Shown here: piece after piece, positions 16,647 through 25,641 of the stretch
Layout of the letters: the number at the start of each line of letters is the position of its first letter
Position numbering within the stretch: the stretch's first letter is position 1
Assembly: GCA_022842935.1 (NCBI GenBank)
Contig: JALHOP010000008.1
Location: 1-64,000 of the forward strand
Direction: 5' to 3'
DNA from: Myxococcota bacterium
GTDB lineage: Bacteria > Myxococcota > XYA12-FULL-58-9 > JALHOP01
DNA: 64,000 nt
The notes under the pieces: model-generated
Seen by the model: the letters and a program-made list of their open reading frames with translations, nothing else
Databases searched by the model: none
Told to the model about the DNA's origin: nothing
Position numbers and translations under genes: made by a program

Positions 16647-16878
16647 CACGGCTCGCCATAGCAATGCCGGTGCAACCCTGAAACGACGCGTTGGGGCACC
16701 GACAGCTCAACGAGTGTCTGCTTTTGCCGTCACCTGGTGGTGACTGACGACACTCTAGCGGCTTCCTTACGCCGACAGCTTCGCCTGCGCTAGTGGCCAC
16801 GACTTGGCGCACACTCCGGCTGCCGCAGCTGTGGCGCGAGCTCGCCCGATCCCGTCGGACATGCATCGGACCGCTCGC

Positions 16879-17601
16879 CTAGCCGCGATATTCGGCAACC
16901 CAGGCGTCAAAGACTTTGGCGAACGCGACGGGATCGGTTCCGAGTCCGCGCCACGCTTGGTCGGCTGAGCTCCCCGTCGCGATCGCGCGGTAGAAACCGA
17001 TCACCTTGGCGCGCCCATGCCTCTGCATGAGGAGCGTGACCGCGGCGAAGCTCTGGAGGTAGCGACTGGCGTCGAGGGGCGCCCGCACGCTGGTAAGCAG
17101 GCCGATCTCGCCATTGCGACGCGCGTCCTTCAAGAACAACCGTTGGACGTCATCGACCTCTCCCACCCCCATGGCCTCGTGCTCGAAGACCTCGGCGAGA
17201 CCTTCGTTGAGCCAGGTATCGAAGTTACCCGCTTTGCCCGCAGCGTCGAGTACCGCGTGTGTCATCTCGTGGACCAACATGCCTGAGAACTCGCCGTCGA
17301 TGGCGATGCCACCGTTGATGTGGACCTGCCCACCTTGATAGTGGGCCCACCAGCGCTGCGCCGCGGCGGCGCCGAAGTTGCGCTCGTACGAACGCGGTGC
17401 GTGCACGGTTGCGACAATGGCACGAGGGAGCGTCAGTCCGATATTGCGGACCACATGATTGGTCGCGCCAGTTAGTGCCTGGGTGACCGCGACGTCGTAG
17501 CCCCCACGCTTGATGTCATCGGCGAGCTCCGCGTCCCAGTTGACGATCACCGGGCCCGGGGAGCTCCCCAGAAGCGCCAGAGCAGCGAGCGCGCCGAGCA
17601 T
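16879..17601 (-). CDS. Exported gluzincin metalloprotease
   Basis: The 240-residue protein starts with a hydrophobic leader (MLGALAALALLGSSPGP) and contains HEMTHAVLD followed about 25 residues later by NEGLAEVFEH, the HExxH...E zinc site of gluzincins (peptidase MA-like). It should act in the periplasm or at the surface. ATG 17601 shares one base with the stop of the giant surface protein (TGATG), so translation is coupled and the protease may process or mature that protein. An in-frame TTG at 17604 is less likely. Confidence 0.75.
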   Translation of the reverse strand: MLGALAALALLGSSPGPVIVNWDAELADDIKRGGYDVAVTQALTGATNHVVRNIGLTLPRAIVATVHAPRSYERNFGAAAAQRWWAHYQGGQVHINGGIAIDGEFSGMLVHEMTHAVLDAAGKAGNFDTWLNEGLAEVFEHEAMGVGEVDDVQRLFLKDARRNGEIGLLTSVRAPLDASRYLQSFAAVTLLMQRHGRAKVIGFYRAIATGSSADQAWRGLGTDPVAFAKVFDAWVAEYRG

Positions 17602-20600
17602 CAACGTTTCTCCAGCGGTTCCTCGATGATGCGGAACTCGACGCGCCGGTTCGCGGCGCGCCCCTGCTCCGTCGCATTGTCAGCGATTGGCTTGTCCTGC
17701 CCAAAGCCGTGCGACTCGAGACGCTCGGCGCCGATACCGTGCTCGATGAGCCAGGTCATTGCGGCTCTCGCGCGGCGCTCCGAGAGCTCCTGGTTCTTCT
17801 CCGCCTTGCCCTTACTGTCCGTATGGCCCTCGACCGAGATGCGCTCGATGTCGGGATGCAACACAAGAGCGTTCACCACCGCCTGCAAAACAGGGAAGCT
17901 CTTTGCGAGGATCTTGTCCTTGCCCGTCTCGAAGAAGATCGGTTGGGTAATGACGATCTGGTTGTTCTTGATCTGAACGAGGCCTGGGCAGCCATTCTTC
18001 TTGGGGTCCGGATCGGGAGCGCCGGGCTGATCGGGGCATGCGTCCACCGCATCGACGATCTGGTCCATGTCACGGTCCGGAAGCGGGCAACCTTCCCGCG
18101 TCGCATCCGGTTGTCGACCCTTGGGCTCGTTCGGACATACGTCGAACGAGTCGAACACCTGGTCACCGTCCGCGTCCGTATCGGGGCAACCGGCCTTGTC
18201 CTTGTCCGGGTGCGGGCCCTGCGGCACCTCGATGCACTGATCGACGCGGTCATAATAGCCATCGCCGTCGGTGTCGCGCTCGGGGCAGCCGAGCTGGTCC
18301 GGGTCTGGACGGTCGCCCTTGTGCTCGTCGGGGCATTTGTCGTCGACGTCGATGACGCCGTCTTTGTCGCGGTCGGATGGGGGCGGCGCTGGCGGCGGCG
18401 CCTTCTTCTCTTGCATGGGCGCGAATGCGAACCGCACAAGAACACGCAGATCGGGCGTACCAGGCTGACGCGAGACGCCTGTGCCCACAGCGGCGCCGAG
18501 GTTGAACATGCGAGCGATGTTGTAGTGGCCGCCAAGCAGTGCCTCGAAGCTGGTAAATCGTTGTTCGAAGAAATGTCCGTCATTGAGGACAGTGGCAACT
18601 GTGGCCTCGGGGCCGACGGCGAAGCGCTTGTCGAGATCGGCATAGTAGATTGCGGCGCCCACAGAGAGCTCGGAACCCGCGGTGTTGCCAGGATACGGCG
18701 CGCGGTCGCCAATGGTCGCCTCGGGGCGGTACTGAAAGGCGCCCACGGCTGACCACCAGATATGGTTCTTGAAGCCGGCGGCGACCAGCTTTGGCATGAA
18801 TCGCACACCGCTATCCCCGACGTTCTTGCCCTGATCGAGCGGGATCCACAGCAACGCTCCAGCGGACAGTGAAAACGCGTCGCGATCTGGATGATTGTAG
18901 AGCCGCACCATGGCGCCGAGGCGCGGGTCGCCGAGGGCGGCTCCCGCCAGGGGTCCCGTGCCATCGGCATTCTCCCCTTCTTCGAGCAGCACCGCCGGCA
19001 AGCTCGCGCTCACCGTCAGCCGGTCGGCGAACGAGAGAGCAACGTCGGCGTGCACCAGCAGCTGATGCTCGATGACGCTACGAAGCGTGTCGAAGTCGTC
19101 GCCCGAGGGGCTCGCAAGGCCGTAGACCAATGGGTCGTGGGCATAGTTGAGGGTCAGCCCCGCCGCGAGGAAACGTGTCGACGAGTACCACGGATGGTCC
19201 ACCATAAAGGACCATTCGCCTGCCGGTGTTGGCTCGTAACGATTGATCGTGAAACCGCGATTCTGCGCGAAGCCGCTTGCGGGCAAGAGCATCACCAACG
19301 CTGCGATAGCAACGCCCCTGCGGCGACGCGCGAGCCAAATCCCCGCCACGAGCGCGAAGCCCAAGACCCCGTCGGCCGCGCCGGTGCTCGAACATGAGAG
19401 ACCTCCACCATCGAGTCGATAGCGTTGGTCGTCCCCCGGGTCGGTGGGGTCGGTACCATTGTCTACTTCAGTACCGTCATCGATGCCGCCCCCGTCCGTG
19501 TCGGGGTTTCGCGGGTCGGTCTCACCCGGGTCAAGAGTGCCGTTCTGATTCGCATCCTCGACGCCGTCCAGAATGCCGTCGTCGTCAGTGTCTGGATCCA
19601 GCGGGTCGGTGCCGCCATCTACTTCGGCGCCATCAGGCAACCCGTCGTCGTCGCTGTCCGGGTCGTTCGGGTCGGTCCCGTTGTCGGCCTCTTGGCCGTT
19701 GGTGAGTCCATCGCCATCGTCGTCGAGGATAGCGTCCAAGGGGTCGTTCACCGGCAACACAGTCACCGCGATGACGTCGGTGTCGGTCTGCGGACCACCG
19801 GCGCCAGTGTTGCCGAGGTCGTCGGCCACGACGGTGATGGTCGCTTCCCCGCTGTAGCCTGCCGTGGGGGTGTAAACGACACTCGCGAGGGTCGCGAGCA
19901 CGTCGGGGAAGGAACCTTCGATGATGATCGACGACGAGCCATTGTCGAGCACGGTCACGGTATTGACGCCAGTCGCGGTCAGCACACCGTCGGTCGCGGT
20001 GAGGGTCACACGCAGATCCCCACTCCCAACGTCGACGTCTTCGATGGATAGGCTGTTGGCCCGTTCGGCGTTGAATGGCAGCGACGTATCCTGAGGGATG
20101 GTCTGCTGCGCTGGAACGCGGTTGACCGGCGGAGCGTTGTTGCCCGACGCCACCACTGTCACGGAGACCGTCGCGGTTGCAGTCCCACCGTTGCCGTCGC
20201 TGACGGTGTACGTGAAGGTGTCGACACCCACGAAGCCCGGCGCGGGTGAATAGCTCACGAGTGAGCCAACGATGGTTGCGACTCCGTTCGTCGGCGCCGT
20301 CACAGCAACGATAGTCAACGCTTCGCCTCGGTCCGGCGCGACGGTGTCATTCGCGAGCACCGAAAGGAGGACCGCTCCGCCATCTTGCGTCACCGCCGCC
20401 GCGTCATCGTTCGCTGTCGGGTCATCGTTGACCGGCACCACGGCGATAGTGAGCGTCTGAAGGTCGTAGGCCGGGCCACCCGTGCCGCTGTTACCTTGGT
20501 CATCAACCAGGACATCCACCCGCAGAGGCCCGAAGTAGTCGGCTGCCGGGGTCACAGTGGCACCGTCGAGTGCCCTGTTGAGATCGGCGATGGTGCCGCG

Positions 20601-23600
20601 CACGACAACAAATCTATCGTCAGCGCCGTCACCGAGGATGAACGTGATGCCCGCGAGCGTCGCGAACGTGAACGTGCCGTGGTCGAGAGCGATGCGCAGC
20701 TCGACGACCGCGCTCCCGGCGTCCGCATCACCCACTTGAATGGACGGAGTGAGCGCGACCGGAACGTCCTCGGTCGTCGAAGGCGGCTCAGGCAGCGCCA
20801 CGCGTGGCGCCTGGTTGCTCCCCCCGGCGACCGAGGTCACGAGGACAGTGGCGGTGGCGGTGCCGCCATTACCGTCATCGACCGTGTACGTGAACGAATC
20901 GGGCCCAACGTGGCTCGGGTCCGGCGTGTAGACTAGGGTGTTGTCGACCTGAGTCACGGTGCCGTGCGTAGGCGAAGAGAACCCAGTGACAGTCAGGGTC
21001 TCGCTTCCGTCGGGACGTGACGAGTCGTTGGCAAGCACAACGATGGCCACCTCGCCTCCGTCGTTCGGCACAGACACCCGGTCATCAACGAGAGTTGGCG
21101 GATCATTGACGGCGTTCACGGTGATGGCGATGACGTCGTTGTCCGACTGCGCTCCACCGATACCGAACCCACCCAGATCGTTGGTGTTGACGCTTACCTG
21201 CGCTGGCCCGTTGAAGTTCGCCGCGGGCAGGAAGGTCAGTGACGCGAACGCCATGTTCACGTCGGCAATGGTGCCGCGGAAACGAAGGACCGCGTCATCG
21301 ACGCCGTTGCCAACGCTGAACGTGAGGCCACTCGTAACGCCGAGGGTCAGCGCGCCGTTCGTCGCGACCAAGGTGACCTCGAGCGCGTCGGTTCCAATGT
21401 CGGGGTCGGCAACCGAGATGCCCCCTACAACGAGGGGGACGTCTTCGTCTGTCGCGAGCGGACCGGGTACCGCGTTGGTCGGCCCGTCGTTGATGGCAAG
21501 CGTAAAGCCGTTCGTATTGGAGACTGGCGAGACGTTGCCGCCAACATCGGTGACCGTGGCGTTCACGGAATGACTTTCGGTGGTCAGCGCCGCGACCGGC
21601 GTACACGACCAGTTGCCGCTGCCATCTGCGATTGCCGTGCACGCCACGTCGCCGTCGACGCGCACCGTCACGGTGCCGAAGGCCTCGGCGGTGCCACGAT
21701 ACGTCGGAGTCGCGTCGAGAATCGTGCTGCCGTCGGCGGGGCTCACCACAGTCGGAGCAGCAGGAGGTGTCGCGTCAACAGTGAAGGTGTTGACGTTCGA
21801 ATCGGGGCTCGGGTTGCCCGCCTGATCGGTCGCGGTGGCGACCACCGCATGAGCGCCTTCGGTGAGCGTCGTTGCTGAGGTGCAACTCCAGTTACCCGCC
21901 CCATCGGCCAGCGCCGTGCACACCACGTTCCCGTCGACGCGGACGGTCACCGTGCTGTTCGCTTCAGCGGTGCCCGTGATTGTCGGCGTGGTGTCGCTCG
22001 TACCCCCACCGTTTGCGGGGAACACAACGACAGGGGCAGAGGGCGCCGTCGTATCGATCGTAAAGGTGTTGGTATTGGAGCTCGCCGAGACGTTTAGCCC
22101 TGCGTCGGTCGCCGTGGCGTCCGCGACTATGGTCCCGGGTGCAAGTGGTGACCCCGGTGTGCAGCTAAACGTACCCGCGCCTGTCGCCAACACCGTGCAC
22201 ACGGGGGTGCCGCCAACCCGGACAACGACCGTGCTATACGGTTCGGCGGTCCCAGTGAATGTCGGGGTCGTATCGTTCGTCGCGGACCCGTTGGCTGGGG
22301 CGATCAAGACCGGCGCGGCCGGCGCCGCGTTGTCGACCACGAACGTGCCGGTCACCACGTGGCTCGTCGTCACGTTGCTCAGCACGTAGGTCGGGCCTTG
22401 CACCAAGCTTGTGACGTCGACCGCCGCATCAGGCGGAACCTGATCGGTCAACGTCCCGAGCGCGAAGCCAGGACTCGGCGTGATCGTGCACGTGACACTC
22501 TCGCCCTGCAGCACTGGGCTCGGCGAGCAGCTCACGACTCCGTTGCCCCCCGAGTTGCTGCTCACGGTTGGACCGGAAAACGACGCGGTCACGCTCGTCG
22601 CGGCCGCGATCAAGACAGTGCAGCTCCCCGTGCCGCTGCAGCCCGCTCCCGACCAACCCACGAAGGTGTCACCGCTACGGGCAACCGCGGTCAGGACCAC
22701 GCTCGTGCCCTGCGCGAAGCTCGCGCTCTGCGACGTACATGCCTCGCCGCAGCCGATCGCAGCGGGCGCCGAGGCGACCGAACCACGCCCTGTGTCTCCC
22801 GCGCCCTTTTGTACCGTGAGGGACGAGAGTGGATTGACGTTGTCGATATCGGTGTCGCTGTTGTTCAGCGAGTTGGTATCGGTGACACCGCCAGGGACGG
22901 TGGCGGTCGCCGTTGCGCTCACCTGGGACCCGTTGGCTGCAACGATGGTGGTGTTGACGCGGAAGGTCGCCGTCGCACCAGGTCCGAGCGACACCAAGCT
23001 GGCGACGATATCGCCGCTGCCGCTCGCCGTCGTGCACGTGCCAGCGCCGGTGACCGAGCAGGTCCAGCTTCCGGGCGAAATACCGGCGGGAAAGACCGCA
23101 TCGATCTGCGCGTCGGTGACGCCCGAAGGTCCGTTATTACGGACAACGACATCGTAGACCGAGGCGCTGCCCGAGGCGACCGCGGGAACCCCGTTACTCA
23201 CCGTCATGGCGAGGTCGACGAGAGTTGCGCCAGTGGTCAAGATCGTCTCCGCTGGCGGGCCGAGCAAACGCGAGCTGGTGTCGCTACGCACGCTATAGTT
23301 GCCGTTGACCAGCGTTCCGATGGGGTAGTTGATGGCGTAGCGGGTTGTGTTGTTGGGATTGGTCGTCCACGCTGGGCTCACGCTCAGCGTGGTGGCGGAG
23401 TTGGCCAAGATCGTGCGGCTTTGACCGGCGCCCTGCCCGGTGAGCAACGTCACCGTCCAGCCGGTCCATTGATTGACCGACCAGCCGAGGTTGTCGGTGA
23501 GTGAGCTGCCACCTCCACTGCTCGCCTGATCAGACACCGCTGGGGCATTGAGGACCAGGTAGTTGCTCGTATTGTCTGGAGTCGTCGTCCATGCCTGGGC

Positions 23601-25055
23601 CACCGTGATCACCCCACCCGCGGTGTTCGAGGCGATGGCGCGCTGTTGGCCCGCGCCGGTGCCACTCGCAATGTAGAGCGTGTAACCTCGCCATTGATCG
23701 ACGCTGAAGCTTTGGCTCGAATCGGTAAGCGTGGTCGCAGAGCTAGCGGTGGCGGTGCCGCTCGCGGAAGGTGCGTTCTGGTGAAGGGTTAGTGAGAACG
23801 TGCGCGACTCGCCGTCGTTGAGGGCGCCGAAGTTGCACTCAACCGTGCCAATGCTGCCGACCGGCGGATTGATACAACTAACCGAGGGCGGCACAGCGAC
23901 CGACACGAAGGTCGTGTTGCGCGGCAAGACGTCTTCGACACGTACGTTGCGCTGCAAGCCGCCAGAATTGTTCGTCACCGTGAAGTCGTAGGTGACATCC
24001 GTGTCCAAGTTCGCGGTCTGTGGGGCGACCTTCTTCGCGGACAGGCCGGGAAACTTTGCACCGAAACCGTCGACGTAAACCTCGCCCCAGTGTCCGCCCA
24101 ACGAGCAGCCACCCGCGAACACCTCGACTTCGACCTCGTCACCCGGCGGCAGAAGACCGTTGCCGGGCGCCACGTCGTAGATTTGCCAGTTGGTGTAAGC
24201 GACAGCGCTTCCCCCCGAGCCTTGGACGAGCCAAGGGACACCAGGCTGGTTCGAGAAGTTGAAATCGGTGAAGAGCACCGTATTCGTCGTGACGTTGCGG
24301 ACTTGCACGAAGAAGTAGGGCTGCTGGGTTGGTACATGGCCTGGATTCTGAAGGACGGGTGCGAGGGCCCAGCGCACGTGGATCTTGTTGTCAGTCGTGT
24401 CGACGTCGGCGAACGAGCTCACGAAGCTCTGCTTGAGCGAGTTGACGTTGTGGTTAAAGCCGCGGGTCGATTCGTTGACGACCGCAGACGTCAAGCCGAA
24501 CTGCGGATAGAACGGCGGACCGGACGATAGACCCGAGAGATTCGCGCTCTGGGTCGTGAGCTGGCTGCGCGCGAACGTGCTCGTCGGCGCACGCACGACC
24601 GAACCGACCGTGTGCAAAGCAGATGCGGTGCCGACCTGAGCACGGCTTACGCCAGTGAACTGGGTTGCGTTGCGCGCTGTGTAAACGAAGAGCTCGTCAT
24701 CGATCTGCAGGAACGCGTCGGGAGAGAATGATGCGGTGGACGCTACGGTGATCGTAATCGTACCGGTGGTCGACGCGGGGATCTGAGCGCCGAGCGTCGT
24801 CTGCGCTGAGAGGAGCTGGAGCTGGCCAACGCTCGTCGGCGAATCGGTGCCGAGCCCGGTGTTCTGGAAACTGCTCGTTGTCCAATTGGAAAGGCTCCCC
24901 GCTTCGAAGCCCCCGTTGTCGAAAAGGGGCTGCACGAGTGTGCGCGGATCGACGGGTGCGGTCATACGCGATGGCGGGTCCGCTTGCGTTTCTGACTGAT
25001 CGCAGCCGACCACAAAAACAACGCAGAGTAGCGCGGCGTTACGGCGAAACATCAT
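17601..25055 (-). CDS. Giant surface lipoprotein with MYXO-CTERM-like tail fused to OmpA outer-membrane module
   Basis: 2484 residues in one open frame. Order: lipoprotein signal (VVFVVGC, Cys 18); unknown N-terminal region; DUF11-like domains (about 340-430 and 610-745); a bacterial repeat (about 760-835); three Ig-like units (about 908-1188); five alternating cadherin/tandem-95 units (about 1190-1770); thrombospondin-3 repeats (about 1770-1880). A MYXO-CTERM-like tail follows: LSCSS (Cys 1888), a hydrophobic helix and RRRR at 1910-1913. Directly after comes a signal-peptide-like stretch ending ASGFAQ (1931), an outer-membrane beta-barrel-like region, four TSP3 repeats (about 2221-2357) and an OmpA peptidoglycan-binding domain (about 2365-2484, VEGHTDSKGKAE). 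It could be a genuine two-part protein or two genes fused by loss of a stop. Confidence 0.85.
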   Translation of the reverse strand: MMFRRNAALLCVVFVVGCDQSETQADPPSRMTAPVDPRTLVQPLFDNGGFEAGSLSNWTTSSFQNTGLGTDSPTSVGQLQLLSAQTTLGAQIPASTTGTITITVASTASFSPDAFLQIDDELFVYTARNATQFTGVSRAQVGTASALHTVGSVVRAPTSTFARSQLTTQSANLSGLSSGPPFYPQFGLTSAVVNESTRGFNHNVNSLKQSFVSSFADVDTTDNKIHVRWALAPVLQNPGHVPTQQPYFFVQVRNVTTNTVLFTDFNFSNQPGVPWLVQGSGGSAVAYTNWQIYDVAPGNGLLPPGDEVEVEVFAGGCSLGGHWGEVYVDGFGAKFPGLSAKKVAPQTANLDTDVTYDFTVTNNSGGLQRNVRVEDVLPRNTTFVSVAVPPSVSCINPPVGSIGTVECNFGALNDGESRTFSLTLHQNAPSASGTATASSATTLTDSSQSFSVDQWRGYTLYIASGTGAGQQRAIASNTAGGVITVAQAWTTTPDNTSNYLVLNAPAVSDQASSGGGSSLTDNLGWSVNQWTGWTVTLLTGQGAGQSRTILANSATTLSVSPAWTTNPNNTTRYAINYPIGTLVNGNYSVRSDTSSRLLGPPAETILTTGATLVDLAMTVSNGVPAVASGSASVYDVVVRNNGPSGVTDAQIDAVFPAGISPGSWTCSVTGAGTCTTASGSGDIVASLVSLGPGATATFRVNTTIVAANGSQVSATATATVPGGVTDTNSLNNSDTDIDNVNPLSSLTVQKGAGDTGRGSVASAPAAIGCGEACTSQSASFAQGTSVVLTAVARSGDTFVGWSGAGCSGTGSCTVLIAAATSVTASFSGPTVSSNSGGNGVVSCSPSPVLQGESVTCTITPSPGFALGTLTDQVPPDAAVDVTSLVQGPTYVLSNVTTSHVVTGTFVVDNAAPAAPVLIAPANGSATNDTTPTFTGTAEPYSTVVVRVGGTPVCTVLATGAGTFSCTPGSPLAPGTIVADATATDAGLNVSASSNTNTFTIDTTAPSAPVVVFPANGGGTSDTTPTITGTAEANSTVTVRVDGNVVCTALADGAGNWSCTSATTLTEGAHAVVATATDQAGNPSPDSNVNTFTVDATPPAAPTVVSPADGSTILDATPTYRGTAEAFGTVTVRVDGDVACTAIADGSGNWSCTPVAALTTESHSVNATVTDVGGNVSPVSNTNGFTLAINDGPTNAVPGPLATDEDVPLVVGGISVADPDIGTDALEVTLVATNGALTLGVTSGLTFSVGNGVDDAVLRFRGTIADVNMAFASLTFLPAANFNGPAQVSVNTNDLGGFGIGGAQSDNDVIAITVNAVNDPPTLVDDRVSVPNDGGEVAIVVLANDSSRPDGSETLTVTGFSSPTHGTVTQVDNTLVYTPDPSHVGPDSFTYTVDDGNGGTATATVLVTSVAGGSNQAPRVALPEPPSTTEDVPVALTPSIQVGDADAGSAVVELRIALDHGTFTFATLAGITFILGDGADDRFVVVRGTIADLNRALDGATVTPAADYFGPLRVDVLVDDQGNSGTGGPAYDLQTLTIAVVPVNDDPTANDDAAAVTQDGGAVLLSVLANDTVAPDRGEALTIVAVTAPTNGVATIVGSLVSYSPAPGFVGVDTFTYTVSDGNGGTATATVSVTVVASGNNAPPVNRVPAQQTIPQDTSLPFNAERANSLSIEDVDVGSGDLRVTLTATDGVLTATGVNTVTVLDNGSSSIIIEGSFPDVLATLASVVYTPTAGYSGEATITVVADDLGNTGAGGPQTDTDVIAVTVLPVNDPLDAILDDDGDGLTNGQEADNGTDPNDPDSDDDGLPDGAEVDGGTDPLDPDTDDDGILDGVEDANQNGTLDPGETDPRNPDTDGGGIDDGTEVDNGTDPTDPGDDQRYRLDGGGLSCSSTGAADGVLGFALVAGIWLARRRRGVAIAALVMLLPASGFAQNRGFTINRYEPTPAGEWSFMVDHPWYSSTRFLAAGLTLNYAHDPLVYGLASPSGDDFDTLRSVIEHQLLVHADVALSFADRLTVSASLPAVLLEEGENADGTGPLAGAALGDPRLGAMVRLYNHPDRDAFSLSAGALLWIPLDQGKNVGDSGVRFMPKLVAAGFKNHIWWSAVGAFQYRPEATIGDRAPYPGNTAGSELSVGAAIYYADLDKRFAVGPEATVATVLNDGHFFEQRFTSFEALLGGHYNIARMFNLGAAVGTGVSRQPGTPDLRVLVRFAFAPMQEKKAPPPAPPPSDRDKDGVIDVDDKCPDEHKGDRPDPDQLGCPERDTDGDGYYDRVDQCIEVPQGPHPDKDKAGCPDTDADGDQVFDSFDVCPNEPKGRQPDATREGCPLPDRDMDQIVDAVDACPDQPGAPDPDPKKNGCPGLVQIKNNQIVITQPIFFETGKDKILAKSFPVLQAVVNALVLHPDIERISVEGHTDSKGKAEKNQELSERRARAAMTWLIEHGIGAERLESHGFGQDKPIADNATEQGRAANRRVEFRIIEEPLEKR
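17985..18390 (-). repeat. Four thrombospondin type-3 repeats before the OmpA domain
   Basis: Repeats of the pattern DxDxDGxxDxxDxCP, each ending in a GCP or similar cysteine, occur four times between the barrel-like region and the OmpA domain. They are calcium-binding linkers common in OmpA/OprF-type proteins. A second, different TSP3-like block lies earlier, about 19420-19745. Confidence 0.8.
19260..19397 (-). other. MYXO-CTERM-like sorting tail joined to an internal signal peptide
   Basis: Reading on the minus strand: Cys codon at 19392-19394, a hydrophobic helix, four arginine codons at 19317-19328, then GVAIAALVMLLPASGFAQ with an AxQ-type cleavage site at about 19263. No stop codon separates the two. 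This is the joint between the adhesin half and the OmpA half of the giant protein. Confidence 0.75.
19745..21490 (-). repeat. Five alternating cadherin-like/tandem-95 coding repeats
   Basis: Two unit types alternate: one with a TED.P or ..D.SL opening and a VADPD/VGDAD/IEDVD calcium-type motif, and one with NDGG....VLANDS and a terminal SFTYTVDDGNGGTATATV strand. Repeated VND.P linkers mark the joints. They resemble calcium-dependent VCBS/cadherin-like stalk domains. Confidence 0.7.
21490..22331 (-). repeat. Three tandem Ig-like coding repeats
   Basis: Three units of about 281 bp (93-94 residues) begin near 22331, 22051 and 21770. Each carries AP..P....PA.G, a D.TPT..GTAE block, a TV.VRV.G...C.A..DG.G.WSC core and a final NTFT.D strand. 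The second and third units are closest. They are bacterial Ig-like adhesin modules inside the giant gene. Confidence 0.8.
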
Positions 25056-25196
25056 TCAAGTCGCTCTCTATTTTGCTCCGCGCGGACGAAAACCGACTGC
25101 AGGGGTGCGCGGGGCACGCCCTATGGTTGCCACGCTCCCCCGCACAATTCACTGAATTGTTAGTGAGTTACGCGCACCCTGTAGGGCTACGTGCGA

Positions 25197-25559
25197 TCAT
25201 TGGGGGCTGTTGACCGCTGAAGCGTCCGCCGACGTTAGCTTCAAACCGATGATAGCCGTGATTAGTAGGACAATGAAGAACGCGCGTGCGGGTGAAATCG
25301 GCTCGTCGAACAGAAACGCCCCGAGCACCGTTGCCCCAAGGGCGCCAATGCCAACCCATATTGAGTAAGCCGTTCCGATCGGCAGCGAGCGCGCCGCGAT
25401 GCCGAGGAGCCACATGCTCGCTATGACGGACGAAGCGGTGATGAGAGTCGGCACCAACTTGGTGAAACCGGCGCTATACTTCAGGCCAATCGTCCAGGTG
25501 GTTTCGAGCAAGCCGGCGATGAGGAGAATGACCCAGGGCACGGCCTCGGAACGTACCAT
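25197..25559 (-). CDS. Small multidrug resistance family exporter, SugE/Gdx-like
   Basis: The 120-residue protein has four transmembrane helices and SMR motifs: WVILLIAGLLETTWTIGLKY with the essential membrane glutamate in helix 1, IGTAYSIWVGIGALGATVLG in helix 3 and the LF.EP.S..R entry to helix 4. The GLKY and W-rich helix 1 are closer to SugE/Gdx (guanidinium exporters) than to EmrE. ATG 25559 is taken; a GTG at 25568 is in frame. I looked upstream for guanidine riboswitch motifs and saw none. The last residues are a short polar tail. Confidence 0.85.
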   Translation of the reverse strand: MVRSEAVPWVILLIAGLLETTWTIGLKYSAGFTKLVPTLITASSVIASMWLLGIAARSLPIGTAYSIWVGIGALGATVLGAFLFDEPISPARAFFIVLLITAIIGLKLTSADASAVNSPQ

Positions 25560-25641
25560 GACGGACACCCGAATGCTGCCTTCATGTCCGCTATCAATTC
25601 CCTCGGAGCTAGACGCGGAAAGACGATAGCATCCGAAAACG

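Noticed and set aside
15171-16661. A 496-codon plus-strand frame antisense to the SulP gene
   Set aside because: Composition is that of a reversed membrane gene (rich in E, R, G, D) with no domain match.
16729-16744. GTCACC/GGTGAC hairpin between SulP and gluzincin genes
   Set aside because: Only six base pairs and no T-tract in either direction.
18000-25000. Long plus-strand open frames antisense to the giant surface gene
   Set aside because: Repeat-rich GC-biased shadows without recognisable domains or ribosome sites.
25560-25641. Possible guanidine riboswitch before the SugE/Gdx-like gene
   Set aside because: No ykkC, mini-ykkC (ACGR loop pair) or guanidine-III motif can be found in the leader.
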